This document shows positions 26,043 to 33,263 of a stretch of DNA of 33,318 nucleotides, piece by piece. The stretch is from Clostridiales bacterium. Lineage in GTDB: Bacteria > Bacillota > Clostridia > Lachnospirales > Lachnospiraceae. The notes under the pieces are model-generated. The model did not search any database and was not told where the DNA came from. It saw nothing but the letters and a program-made list of their open reading frames with translations. The DNA lies in assembly GCA_012520655.1 (NCBI GenBank), contig JAAYNW010000060.1, forward strand, positions 1 to 33,318. The letters run 5' to 3'. The stretch's first letter is position 1. Each line of letters opens with the position of its first letter. Made by a program: the position numbers and the translations under genes.

Positions 26043-27510
26043 ATGCGGGAATATATGACTGCATTGATAGAATGCTCTGTTACCATGTCAGCGCTTATAT
26101 TGGGCTTCATTGTCACTACCCCGTGGCTGTTAAAAAGATATTCTCCAAAATGGTTATATTATATCTGGTTAGTGCTTGTGGTAGGTTTAATCATCCCATT
26201 CCGGCTTCATCCCGACACAGCATTTATTCAGATGAATACCCCGCCCGATTATATACAGCAAATCATACCGGGGAATGTAGGAAATATTGTTGATTCATCT
26301 ATTCCAACCAATACACCGTCACATGAGCTATCGGCAATTTCATGGTGTCAGATTGGTATATGCCTATGGGGCACCGGACTTTTTGCCTTTATGGTTTATC
26401 ACGGGTTAAAGCATTTTCGTTTTCTCAGAATGGTAACCCGATGGAGCGAACGGCCTGATAAGCAAATGAAACTTTACAAAGGATTAAAGCAGATATGGGA
26501 ATAAGCACGCCAATTAAATTGCAGATATGCTCCTGTATCTCAAGCCCAATGATGATCGGTTTTATAAGACCTACAATCTTGCTGCCGTGGCCTGATTTTT
26601 CAGCAGACGAACTTCCATATATCCTCAAACATGAATTAGTACACTTTAAACGTAAGGATTTGTGGTATAAAAGTCTGGTATTTTTTGCAACTGCCATTCA
26701 CTGGTTTAACCCTGTAGTGTATATGATGGCAAGAGCCATCTCGTCACAGTGCGAGATATCATGTGATGCAGAGGTAATATACAAAACAGATATTGGCACA
26801 AGGCAGCAATACAGCGAAACCATCATTGGAGTTTGGCATTTGCAACCAATTCGCCAGCAGTTTCCGAAGCGCAAACGACATATTTAGTAGGGGATAAACA
26901 TTCTCAGGATGTCTCAAATACTCCAACGGAGCAGGAATTATTATCCGAATATGGACCATACGGCATTTCGTTTGATAAAGACGGTAAAATGTATTTTAAT
27001 GGTGAAATTATCAGGTATTTTTGGGACGGTGCAGATTTAGGAGATAATACAGCGGCTGTCCGTTATGAATATTTGAATGACGAAGGTACGGTTGACGTTC
27101 ATACGACCCGGAATACTATTGACAATGGTGATGGAAGTATCGATCCTCTTGGTGACTTGACTGGAATTATTCAATATAGCCAAGAAGAATTTGATCAAAG
27201 AAACTTGGATGATTTGAATGGTTCTTCTAACCCGGTCACATATGTCAATGGTGATGGAAGTGTATCAGAAGGCGAAACATTGGCACAGCGGTTTGCCAAG
27301 TATAAAGATTTTGGGATTGAGTACAAAGAACAGGAAGGTAGCAGTGTTGGTAATGTTTACTATGACGGCCAATTAGTAAGAACGTTTGTCGATAAAAACA
27401 AGAATGGCGGGATCTTCACTTTTCAATCTGTGGATGGCGGCAAAATCGTCGTGCATACAGTTTATGACGAAAATGGAAAACTAATCAAAGTGGAAAAAGA
27501 GAGAAACTAG
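26043..27510 (+). pseudogene. BlaR1/M56-type sensor protease gene, broken by a frameshift and a deletion
   Basis: Three pieces in order. Piece 1 (26043-26504) has two or three membrane helices (ALILGFIVTTPWLL, WLYYIWLVLVVGLIIPF, IGICLWGTGLFAFMVYH). Near 26493 one base seems lost (CAG-ATATG, likely once CAG-GAT-ATG), after which the frame continues as MGISTPIKLQICSCISSPMM. Piece 2 carries the zinc motif KHELVHFKRKDLW and ISCDAEVIYK, to about 26830. There the frame changes without the expected last membrane helix, and piece 3 (to 27510) has the outside domain beginning near SPAVSEAQTTYLVG. That domain holds two similar beta-rich repeats (YGISFDKDGKMYFNGEIIRY and FGIEYKEQEGSSVGNVYYDG). The product cannot be a normal membrane sensor. 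27511-27679 shows nothing. Confidence 0.82.
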
Positions 27511-27679
27511 ATTCTAACAATCCTAGCTGTCCGGCATTATTAAAGATTTGCCTCCTATATTTTTCACATCCTGTTTTACCTGTCCAGAATACTATTTTTC
27601 TCCTGAACTTTGGTACAAATACTATGCGATATTTACAACTCCAATTTCTCAAAACCACCATGACTCAATCGGGCATAGC

Positions 27680-27721
27680 AAAAAAGGGTTGCCGCACGAC
27701 GTTTTTTGTCGTTGTGCGGCA
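27680..27721 (-). terminator. Terminator for the phage-remnant genes
   Basis: TGCCGCAC/GTGCGGCA arms (27690-27697, 27714-27721), with inner GAC/GTC pairing, are followed on the minus strand by ACCC and then six Us. It lies about 70 bases past the last minus-strand phage fragment. Confidence 0.6.
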
Positions 27722-27791
27722 GCATTGGACCTTATGAAATCATGGGGGATGAAAACTTAAAAAGCGATTGAACTCTATAGTTTTTATTGAA

Positions 27792-28100
27792 CTATAATAA
27801 AATGCATGTTTCTCCATAAAACCATTGATCTGTTTTTACTTCCTTATGAGCAGTTACTTTAACATCACCAATTATATCTATTGTAACCCTCAGCAAATTG
27901 CCACTAATAGAACCTATGGCGTTAAAAGATAACTGAGCTGGCCAGTCTGGAATGGTTGCAACATGTAAATATTCATAAGGCTTTACTGTTTGTCCGGTTA
28001 AATTTATTGCAGAAACAATAGATGCCATAAATCCATTATAATCACCTTGTATTGATACCTTTCTAAAAGCCGGAATAACCGAGTAATGTGTCTTGTTCAT
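27792..28100 (-). CDS. Phage tail-type protein, probable C-terminal fragment
   Basis: A 102-residue frame. The sequence (SIQGDYNGFMASIVSAINLT, FNAIGSISGNLLRVTIDIIG, DQWFYGETCIL) is beta-rich and looks like the C-terminal end of a phage tail or receptor-binding protein, but I cannot name a family. There is no ribosome binding site before the ATG at 28100, which overlaps the stop of the upstream collagen-like fragment by three bases (ATGA). Either translation is coupled or both were one gene that suffered a frameshift; the second reading seems likelier given the decay around it. Confidence 0.5.
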   Translation of the reverse strand: MNKTHYSVIPAFRKVSIQGDYNGFMASIVSAINLTGQTVKPYEYLHVATIPDWPAQLSFNAIGSISGNLLRVTIDIIGDVKVTAHKEVKTDQWFYGETCILL

Positions 28101-28231
28101 TTTGTTACTTGCAATATAATCTTATCATTTAATGCTTTACCCATTGTCGCATCTAGGGCTTTACCAATTACTGTCGTCTGCAAATCTGTTGCAAGCTCTG
28201 GCATATCACCTTTCAGCCCCTGCGGACCATT
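28097..28231 (-). pseudogene. Collagen-like phage protein fragment
   Basis: An open stretch without a start codon that reads NGPQGLKGDMPELATDLQTT followed by VIGKALDATMGKALNDK. The same GPQGLKGD and PELxADLQ words occur in the collagen-like gene at 28943-29233, so this is part of a related tail-fibre-type gene whose N-terminal part is gone. It begins right where amidase homology ends (about 28235-28265), marking a recombination or deletion joint. Confidence 0.65.
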
Positions 28232-28264
28232 GCTTAAAAGACACATTTATGACAAAAAATATAT

Positions 28265-28641
28265 ATCGTTCCAGCCTTTACTCCTCGATCTGCAAAACCA
28301 TATGTAGCTATGTTACTGATAAACATCGGGTACATCCTGGTTCTGTCTGTCCTCATAGGCGTAAACCTCTACGCTTTGCTATATGTGAGCCGTAGAAGCG
28401 TTGAAAAGGATGCCGATAAACCAGTCCCGATCTTCACGGTTAGTGCTACCGCTGCCGCAAGGTACTCCGCCTGTGTATTGGCGGTATCAATGGTACAATC
28501 CACCACTTTCACGCCTGCGGCACGTAATTTTTCCATGAGGGCGCGACCTACAAGCCTTGTATGCTCGGATTCCTTAATAACTCCAACGGCGCCATATCCA
28601 GCGCCGCTTGCTGTTTGACCACAATTAACTCCTATTGTCAT
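28265..28641 (-). pseudogene. Phage N-acetylmuramoyl-L-alanine amidase (endolysin) remnant
   Basis: The N-terminus (MTIGVNCGQTASGAGYGAVG, then KESEHTRLVGRALMEKLRAA) is that of an Amidase_3 endolysin, with the second zinc ligand Glu in KESEH. Usually the first motif is GHG/GHT; here it is CGQT, so the first zinc His seems replaced by Gln. After residue 68 the frame breaks: EDRDWFIGILFNAS (expected IHFNAF) is in a second frame, and VEVYAYEDRQNQDV and SNIATYGFADRGVKAGT in a third. The remaining C-terminal part is missing. The enzyme must be dead. It lies ten bases after the holin gene, the usual lysis order. Confidence 0.85.
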
Positions 28642-28651
28642 AATCCACCTC

Positions 28652-28855
28652 TTACTCTTGCAGCTCCGGCAATCCCACGGTTGAAGTCAGCAAAGATAAG
28701 ATTCCGGCCAATGCAGATGCAGATGCTACTATTACCCAATTAACCTCTGACATAATCGCTGCAGTACCGATAGTCGCTAATGCCGTCTGTGCTACTGTCC
28801 TGATTGCCCTTACTCCAGCCGCTTTTACCAATTTCACAAATTCTTCTTTGCTCAT
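28652..28855 (-). CDS. Phage holin, r1t-like
   Basis: A 67-residue protein with a polar, basic start (SKEEFVKLVKAAGVRAIRTV) and two hydrophobic segments (about 21-36 and 39-60, TALATIGTAAIM and WVIVASASALAGILSLLTS). Size, order and the RTVAQTALATIGTAA pattern fit r1t-type holins, which make the membrane lesion that releases or activates the endolysin. AAGGAGAG precedes the ATG. Intact, although the endolysin gene after it is broken. Confidence 0.82.
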   Translation of the reverse strand: MSKEEFVKLVKAAGVRAIRTVAQTALATIGTAAIMSEVNWVIVASASALAGILSLLTSTVGLPELQE

Positions 28856-28871
28856 ATTATTTCTCTCCTTA

Positions 28872-28946
28872 CTATATTGTTAATATTGATGTGACAATTG
28901 CTCCCAAAATCCCTCCGACAAGGGTGTTTATGATTGCCTGCTTCAC
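28872..28946 (-). CDS. 24-residue hydrophobic phage peptide
   Basis: GTG start (28944-28946) overlapping the stop of the collagen-like gene as GTGA; 24 codons, then TAG. The peptide is basic at its start (MKQAIIN) and then one hydrophobic stretch ([17 protein letters not shown]), long enough to span a membrane. Position between tail gene and holin suggests a lysis-related role. I do not recognise a family. A small frame could occur by chance, but the stop/start overlap and clear composition favour a real gene. Confidence 0.5.
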   Translation of the reverse strand: MKQAIINTLVGGILGAIVTSILTI

Positions 28947-29233
28947 TTGTTTGTTTCCTGCAAATCGGCAACTAGTTCAGGCGTATCGCCTTTCGGTTCC
29001 TGAGGTCCTACATCGCCTTTATCTCCTTTGAGCCCTTGCGCACCTGTTGCACCTACCGGACCCGGAATACCCTGCGGACCTCTATCACCATTTTCGCCCT
29101 TGGGCCCGACTAAACCTTGCGCACCGCTCGCTCCAACGGGTCCCTGCGCCTTCACACCTGTATCTTCATTATTTACATACCAGTTTCCATTTGCTCCAAT
29201 GTAAGGAGCAAATACGCTATTTAAAGCTTCCAT
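28943..29233 (-). CDS. Collagen-like phage tail protein
   Basis: A 96-residue protein: a short head ([20 protein letters not shown]) and then Gly-X-Y repeats ([20 protein letters not shown] and onward, about 33-81), ending in the [12 protein letters not shown] helix. Such collagen-like proteins are common in Firmicute phage tails and baseplates. One repeat word is changed (GPQEPKGD, where GPQGPKGD is expected), a small sign of decay. AGGAGG precedes the ATG at 29233; an upstream ATG at 29314 has none. Confidence 0.75.
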   Translation of the reverse strand: MEALNSVFAPYIGANGNWYVNNEDTGVKAQGPVGASGAQGLVGPKGENGDRGPQGIPGPVGATGAQGLKGDKGDVGPQEPKGDTPELVADLQETNK

Positions 29234-29337
29234 TCTTTTTTCCTCCTGAATAATTAATTGATAGTTTCTCACATGTGATAAAATTATATTAGAACATATG
29301 TTCGGGTATTTCAATGGTGAATATGACCAAAATTACC

Positions 29338-29491
29338 CATGAAATTTCTATGTGTCACTTTCAAACAATTTTTAGCTGCTTCTTGCCACAGCTTCGGTAC
29401 ATCTTGCAGTCTAATTGTCTACCACCACACTATTGCCGATTTTAATCTATATCTCCGTCAGATTGTCCGGCGTGAGTTCCACCTGCTCAGC
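29338..29491 (-). pseudogene. Possible phage structural gene remnant with several stops
   Basis: In one minus-strand frame the sequence reads AEQVELTPDNLTEI, stop, IKIGNSVVVDN, stop, TARCTEAVARSS, stop, KLFESDT. The composition is that of a coding region, and it lies just upstream of the collagen-like tail gene on the same strand, but at least three stops interrupt it. I do not recognise the family. Apart from this, 29,320-29,638 holds nothing I can support. Confidence 0.4.
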
Positions 29492-29638
29492 AATGTCTGG
29501 TTAAATGTAATATATGTAGTATCAAACACAACAATGGCATGAACTAACCTGCAATTTTTGTTACTGTCAATGTAGATATAATAAAAAAGCGCCCATCCGA
29601 AGATGAGTGCTTTTCTATGTAATATGGTAACTGTTCTG

Positions 29639-30061
29639 TTATCGAGCTGTTGATAAGGATTCATCATTCCAGTAATCATAATCCTCCGCCGGACGATGTG
29701 ATGCTGATGATAAATACCACCATATGCCAAACCTATCAATAACCGAAGCCGCGCAAGGGCTCCACGGCAGCTCTCCAATGGGCATATCAATTGTTCCACC
29801 TTCTTGTAGTAAATCGAAGGCGCGTTGTACCTCTTCTGGACTATCAAACTCATACCCCAGTTGAATAAAGCTCTCTTCCCCTTTATCCTTAGATGCTTCT
29901 ACTACAGATAGATAAACTTCCTCATTTTTTAAGAGTTCAGAATGAAAGAAGGAACCATCCGGATTTTTGACATGATATCCTAATTCTAATCCAAATACTC
30001 GCTGATACAATTCGACTGCATCTACACTATTTTTCACATTTAACCCAATACCGAATCCCAT
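29639..30061 (-). CDS. VOC (glyoxalase/bleomycin-resistance) superfamily protein, PhnB-like
   Basis: A 140-residue single-domain protein with the beta-alpha-beta-beta-beta VOC pattern: GIGLNVKNSVDAVELYQRVF, GYHVKNPDGSFFHSELLKNE, EEVQRAFDLLQEGGTIDMPI and CAASVIDRFGIWWYLS. The arrangement is close to PhnB-type proteins, whose substrates are mostly unknown. GGAGGAAAATT precedes the ATG. It sits alone between phage remnants, possibly as cargo. Confidence 0.85.
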   Translation of the reverse strand: MGFGIGLNVKNSVDAVELYQRVFGLELGYHVKNPDGSFFHSELLKNEEVYLSVVEASKDKGEESFIQLGYEFDSPEEVQRAFDLLQEGGTIDMPIGELPWSPCAASVIDRFGIWWYLSSASHRPAEDYDYWNDESLSTAR

Positions 30062-30179
30062 AATTTTCCTCCATTCTTTTTTATCAGTTTACAACAAAAT
30101 TAATTTTTTGAATAGTTATGAAATAAAAATTTGATTGTATAATTGGAATACTGTAATTCCTACTAACTTTCAATATTAA

Positions 30180-30245
30180 TTTTTCATATTTATTATTTCA
30201 ATATGAAAAAACTAGTTTTCCGTATATTGAATGAAAAAATTCAAT
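30180..30245. repeat. Two AT-rich inverted repeats
   Basis: TTTTTCATATT/AATATGAAAAA (30180-30190, 30200-30210; perfect 11-bp arms) and ATTGAAT/ATTCAAT (30226-30232, 30239-30245). They fill the gap between the VOC gene and the DUF952 fragment and could form weak hairpins. No function assigned. Confidence 0.5.
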
Positions 30246-30255
30246 TAATAATATT

Positions 30256-30467
30256 TTACATATTTTGAAATTTCATTAATTCTTGATTTTTTATCCAATG
30301 CCCTTTTTTATCTTTTTCAAATGGAAGGATTTTTTGTATTGCTTCAATGTTAATCACTCCATATACATGTGGATATTTTATTCCACTATTATCTGCATCC
30401 TCCCATTTTACTTCAGCCTCCAACTTATCAGTATCAATACATAACAGTACCAGTTCTTTCTTTACAT
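30256..30467 (-). pseudogene. DUF952 family protein, C-terminal fragment
   Basis: An open minus-strand stretch with no start reads KKELVLLCIDTDKLEAEVKW, then IKYPHVYGVINIEAIQKILP and an ending QELMKFQNM. The CIDTDKLEAEVKWED and YPHVYGVIN words are typical of the second half of DUF952 proteins (about 110 residues in full; about 70 remain). The N-terminal part is missing at about 30470. Function of DUF952 is unknown. Confidence 0.75.
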
Positions 30468-30537
30468 CGCAAAATAGGGGGATAAGTTAATGTGTCTATT
30501 TTGATTGCTGTTTTTTTTATTGTACATTACCGTCCAT

Positions 30538-31310
30538 CTATCGAATCTTTAAAAGCTGCTCTTCCAGTGCTTTAAAATCATAATCGTGTTGCCGAAACTG
30601 GTTAAAAGCATTTCCTTTCTTTGCCGGAGTTTTCGGCTTTTTGTATGTCCCGGGGAGATACTTTTCAAACGTCGCTTCCGTCAACCAACGGGATGGACTT
30701 TTAATAAAAGGCCCTGTCGATTAAGGATTTTGCAATACTCCGAGTAGTTTTTTGCCGCACTTACCAAATCATCTTCAGTAAAAAAACCGGTACACATGAT
30801 ATCAACATACGCTCTTTTTGCGGCATACTTGTTATCATCAATCGTATAACTCGAAAAAAAAAGCTCAAATTTTTCTATAGGGAATATAGAATCTATTATC
30901 GTTTTATTTTGTTTTAGTTTATCTTTATTAATAGGTACACTTTGCGGTACGCATTGTGGTACGTGCTGTGGTACAGACTTCAGTTCGCTTTGTGATACGG
31001 ACTGTGGTACATTTTTATTATCATTTTGTACTGCAAGGCTTTTTAAGTGGTATAACGCTGATTGATTACCTCCGCGAGATTTCCATGTGATATATCCATC
31101 CTGTTCTAAGCGGTTCCTTGCCCTTTTAATTGCCTGCGCATTTAATCCCGATTTCAGAATCAGGACTGATATGGCTACCGTAAATTCTTGCTGCCAACCC
31201 GTTTTATTGGCTATGGACATAAGTGCATGCCATAAGGCAATGGCGGGTGAGGGGAGCGGATTTAGTTCGAGCCTATCGTAAAATGCTTTTATTTCTGATA
31301 AGTAGTTCAA
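30538..31310 (-). pseudogene. Phage replication protein (DnaD/replisome-organiser type), frameshifted near its end
   Basis: Residues 1-90 form a winged-helix replication domain (NPLPSPAIALWHALMSIANK, SGLNAQAIKRARNRLEQDGY, ITWKSRGGNQSALYHL). A Ser/Gln-rich linker with repeats of VPQ-V/S-PQ-S follows (about 101-126), and then a C-terminal part. The frame at 30681-31310 ends in a foreign tail (LLKVHPVG). One base over, the protein continues as PFIKSPSRWLTEATFEKYLP and on to ALEEQLLKIR with a stop at 30538, so one base has been gained or lost near 30712. Phage origin is supported by its early-gene place beyond the repressor. No start upstream was tested beyond ATG 31310, whose ribosome binding site is weak. 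Confidence 0.75.
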
Positions 31311-31402
31311 ATAATTATCACCGCCTATTCGATTTCTGCCTCTATACGAGGGTTATTTTTGTCTATGTAACATACATCATCAAAGACTACTAATCATTTA
31401 GG

Positions 31403-31771
31403 TTATACAATTTTCCTGAGATGATTAGTAAGTATTGCATGCTGCTTCCTTTCCGTAAAGGCTTTATTCATGCACATTCTTTTATGCAATATCTTTCGAG
31501 CCCGTGAAAGTTCGGAGGCAAGATATTTCTTAAATTCTGCCTCGTCTATCGGATCGCCGGGAACCGGTCTGTATATACCATGCCCTACATTGATAATGCA
31601 GTCGCCTTTTTTATTCGCCTCTTCTATTAAATCCCGCAGCTTTCGATCCGTATAAGCATGGTTATACCGGTCTATGCCGGGTGCCGTAAATTCCTGCGCA
31701 ATTTATGTATGTTCTTCCGGAGTGCTTTTCCCATATCTGACACCCATAAAATAATCGCAGAATTCTTTCAT
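31403..31771 (-). pseudogene. Small phage protein gene with a nonsense codon
   Basis: From an ATG at 31769-31771, the frame reads MKEFCDYFMGVRYGKSTPEE, HT, then TAA, then IAQEFTAPGIDRYNHAYTDR, KLRDLIEEANKKGDCIINVG, HGIYRPVPGDPIDEAEFKKY and on to a stop at 31403. The single in-frame TAA at codon 23 is the only break in about 122 codons, so this looks like a point-mutated gene. AAAGGG lies close before the ATG. Proteins of this kind (small, with DRKLRDLI and GDCIIN-GxGxYRPVPGD) are familiar from clostridial phage early regions but have no known function. Near its end is a 9-bp inverted repeat, ACTAATCAT/ATGATTAGT (31389-31397, 31421-31429). Confidence 0.65.
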
Positions 31772-31837
31772 GTCCCTTTATCTGTTGTGACTGGCTCCAT
31801 TGCATACATAAAGGCTACAACCGGCGCAGGAATAGTC

Positions 31838-31993
31838 TTACAAGTATTGTTTGTGACCTTTTTTACTTCGATTGGCGGCAGTTTCTTTTCTAAACGGGCA
31901 CGGCTTGTTGAATTTTGTATCGCAAAGTATCAGACAGTTGCCACTTGGTTTTCGGTATATACATTTTCTAGCTTCCATACATTTCATATCCAT
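31838..31993 (-). CDS. Cys-rich small phage protein
   Basis: A 51-residue protein, MDMKCMEARKC..., with five Cys (MKC, RKC, GNC, ILC, KPC) spaced so as to suggest a metal site, and a basic tail. Function unknown. AAGGAG lies nine bases before the ATG at 31993. The open frame continues upstream to 32218, but that part has no good start and overlaps the operator region. It would be the first or second early gene behind the minus-strand promoter at 32168-32196. Confidence 0.6.
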   Translation of the reverse strand: MDMKCMEARKCIYRKPSGNCLILCDTKFNKPCPFRKETAANRSKKGHKQYL

Positions 31994-32141
31994 ACTGTTT
32001 CTCTCCTTTACTTTTTTCTTCGCAATTCTGTCCTTTAGCATCCACCAACCGTCTCCACACATTTCTCCCGCCCTACTCAAGGTGCGAATCATAATCCGAT
32101 ATGCAGTGCCAAGTATGAATATAAGAGATATCCCTATCTTT

Positions 32142-32220
32142 GTTTGCGTTTCGCAAACTATATTTATAGTATAACTGCTATATGCAAACTTGTCAATAGT
32201 TTTATTTACATTTTGCAAAC
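32142..32220. promoter_or_regulatory. Immunity operators: three CGCAAAC/TGCAAAC sites at 31-bp spacing
   Basis: CGCAAAC at 32152-32158, TGCAAAC at 32183-32189 and TGCAAAC at 32214-32220 have the same orientation and are exactly 31 bp apart, about three helical turns. The first is half of a palindrome GTTTGCGTTTCGCAAAC (32142-32158). They lie over the minus-strand start site, inside the minus-strand promoter spacer, and just upstream of the repressor promoter. This fits binding by the Xre repressor encoded next to it. Confidence 0.75.
32168..32196 (-). promoter_or_regulatory. Early (lytic) phage promoter
   Basis: Minus strand: perfect -35 TTGACA (32191-32196), 17-bp spacer holding the middle operator, -10 TATACT (32168-32173). 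It would drive the Cys-rich protein, the nonsense-mutated gene and the replication gene. Confidence 0.8.
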
Positions 32221-32227
32221 TTATTTG

Positions 32228-32256
32228 TTGACATGTTTACATTTGTTACATATAAT
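32228..32256 (+). promoter_or_regulatory. Repressor promoter
   Basis: Perfect consensus: -35 TTGACA (32228-32233), 17-bp spacer, -10 TATAAT (32251-32256). It is 25 bases before the xre start and 31 bases back-to-back with the early promoter. Confidence 0.85.
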
Positions 32257-32280
32257 CATGGATATTAGGAGGAATTCACT

Positions 32281-32589
32281 ATGGGAGATAACTTCAATGA
32301 AAATTTAAAAGCCGCCAGAGAAAGAAGAAACATGTCACAAAAAGAAGTGGCCGAAGGTATTGGCGTTGCGAAATCCACATACTCTCTATATGAAAGCGGA
32401 AACCGAGAACCGAATGTTCCGACAATAAAGAAAATTGCCGATTTCTTAAATGTTTCAGCGGATGATTTATTGGGTATAAGCGATGAACCGCAAACCATTG
32501 CCGCTCATTTTGATGGAGACGAATATACAGAAGAAGAATTAGAGGAAATCAAACAGTTTGCCGAATTTGTAAAAAATAAGCGTAGATAG
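32281..32589 (+). CDS. Xre family (cI/ImmR-like) repressor
   Basis: A 102-residue DNA-binding protein. The HTH is at about 8-65: LKAARERRNMSQKEVAEGIG, VAKSTYSLYESGNREPNVPT and IKKIADFLNVSADDLLG. A short acidic tail (about 68-102, YTEEELEEIKQFAEFVKNKRR) follows, as in ImmR-type repressors that lack a self-cleaving domain and are inactivated by a partner protease. AGGAGG precedes the ATG. It is the repressor side of a divergent switch and is followed by an ImmA-type gene. Confidence 0.88.
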   Translation: MGDNFNENLKAARERRNMSQKEVAEGIGVAKSTYSLYESGNREPNVPTIKKIADFLNVSADDLLGISDEPQTIAAHFDGDEYTEEELEEIKQFAEFVKNKRR

Positions 32590-32664
32590 TCCGGTTTATT
32601 GTACATATAGCTTGGTTTAACTATTATATCCGCATTATATCTATCTATATTGGGGGAATTATTC

Positions 32665-33129
32665 ATGACTAAATTAGAAGAACTAGAGAATGAAGCATAT
32701 AATAACAACATTGACATTGTCCGCTGCAATTTTAATAGCAACCGAATAAAGGGACTTTACTGTGACGGTACTGTCGCACTAAACAAGAGCTTATCTAACA
32801 CAGAAAAAACTTGTGTGTTGGCAGAAGAACTTGGACACTATTACACTGCTGTTGGTAATATTCTATGCCAAAAAGACGAAAATTGCCGTAAGCAAGAAAT
32901 GAAAGGCCGGATTGTATCATATAATATGATGGTTGGACTAAATGGAATCATAAAATCCTACAAGCATGGCTGCCGTTCGTTATACGAAGCTTCTGAATTT
33001 TTAGAAGTAACAGAAGAATTTTTATCGGAAGCTTTACAATATTACCGAAGCAAATATGGGGCGTATACTATTGTTGATAAATACGTTATATATTTCGAGC
33101 CTTCTCTAGGCGTTTTGGAATTAAAATAA
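32665..33129 (+). CDS. ImmA/IrrE family metallopeptidase-like protein
   Basis: A 154-residue protein of the ImmA/IrrE (DUF955) family, which cleaves or inactivates the partner ImmR-type repressor on DNA damage or signalling. The zinc region reads CVLAEELGHYYTAVGNI near residues 46-62; the canonical HExxH is here EELGH, with Glu in place of the first His, a variant I believe is common in phage members of the family. The C-terminal part (YEASEFLEVTEEFLSEALQY) is a helical domain like that of phage relatives. GGGGGA precedes the ATG at 32665. It follows xre by 75 bases and is very probably co-transcribed with it. Confidence 0.8.
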   Translation: MTKLEELENEAYNNNIDIVRCNFNSNRIKGLYCDGTVALNKSLSNTEKTCVLAEELGHYYTAVGNILCQKDENCRKQEMKGRIVSYNMMVGLNGIIKSYKHGCRSLYEASEFLEVTEEFLSEALQYYRSKYGAYTIVDKYVIYFEPSLGVLELK

Positions 33130-33213
33130 ATAAAATGTAAAAGGGTATTTCAATTTGACTTTATTTACCGGTGAGGAATGTAGGGATTTTTGGGAGTATC
33201 CCAAAGTTTGTGT

Positions 33214-33258
33214 AAACCTCCAAACTGATGTAAGATAGACTTATCAGTTTGGAGGTTT
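33214..33258 (+). promoter_or_regulatory. Hairpin that buries the transposase ribosome binding site
   Basis: Perfect 16-bp arms AAACCTCCAAACTGAT/ATCAGTTTGGAGGTTT (33214-33229, 33243-33258) with a 13-base loop. The right arm contains GGAGG (33251-33255), the ribosome binding site of the transposase that starts at 33264. In an RNA read in from outside, the site would be paired and translation blocked; the following TTTATTTTA could also allow some termination. Confidence 0.75.
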
Positions 33259-33263
33259 ATTTT

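Noticed and set aside
26833-27510. Independent secreted protein of 225 residues
   Set aside because: TTG start without ribosome binding site or signal peptide, and sequence that fits the outside domain of the preceding M56 gene.
27690-27721. Hairpin as terminator of the M56 gene on the plus strand
   Set aside because: No U-run follows on the plus strand; the U-run is on the minus side, so it fits the phage genes.
30961-31012. Possible short CRISPR-like repeats (GTACCACAG type)
   Set aside because: Units are short, irregular and encode the VPQ repeats of the replication protein linker; no constant repeat-spacer pattern.
31838-32218. 126-residue version of the Cys-rich protein
   Set aside because: The first 75 residues cross the early promoter and operator array; the ATG at 31993 has a clear ribosome binding site.
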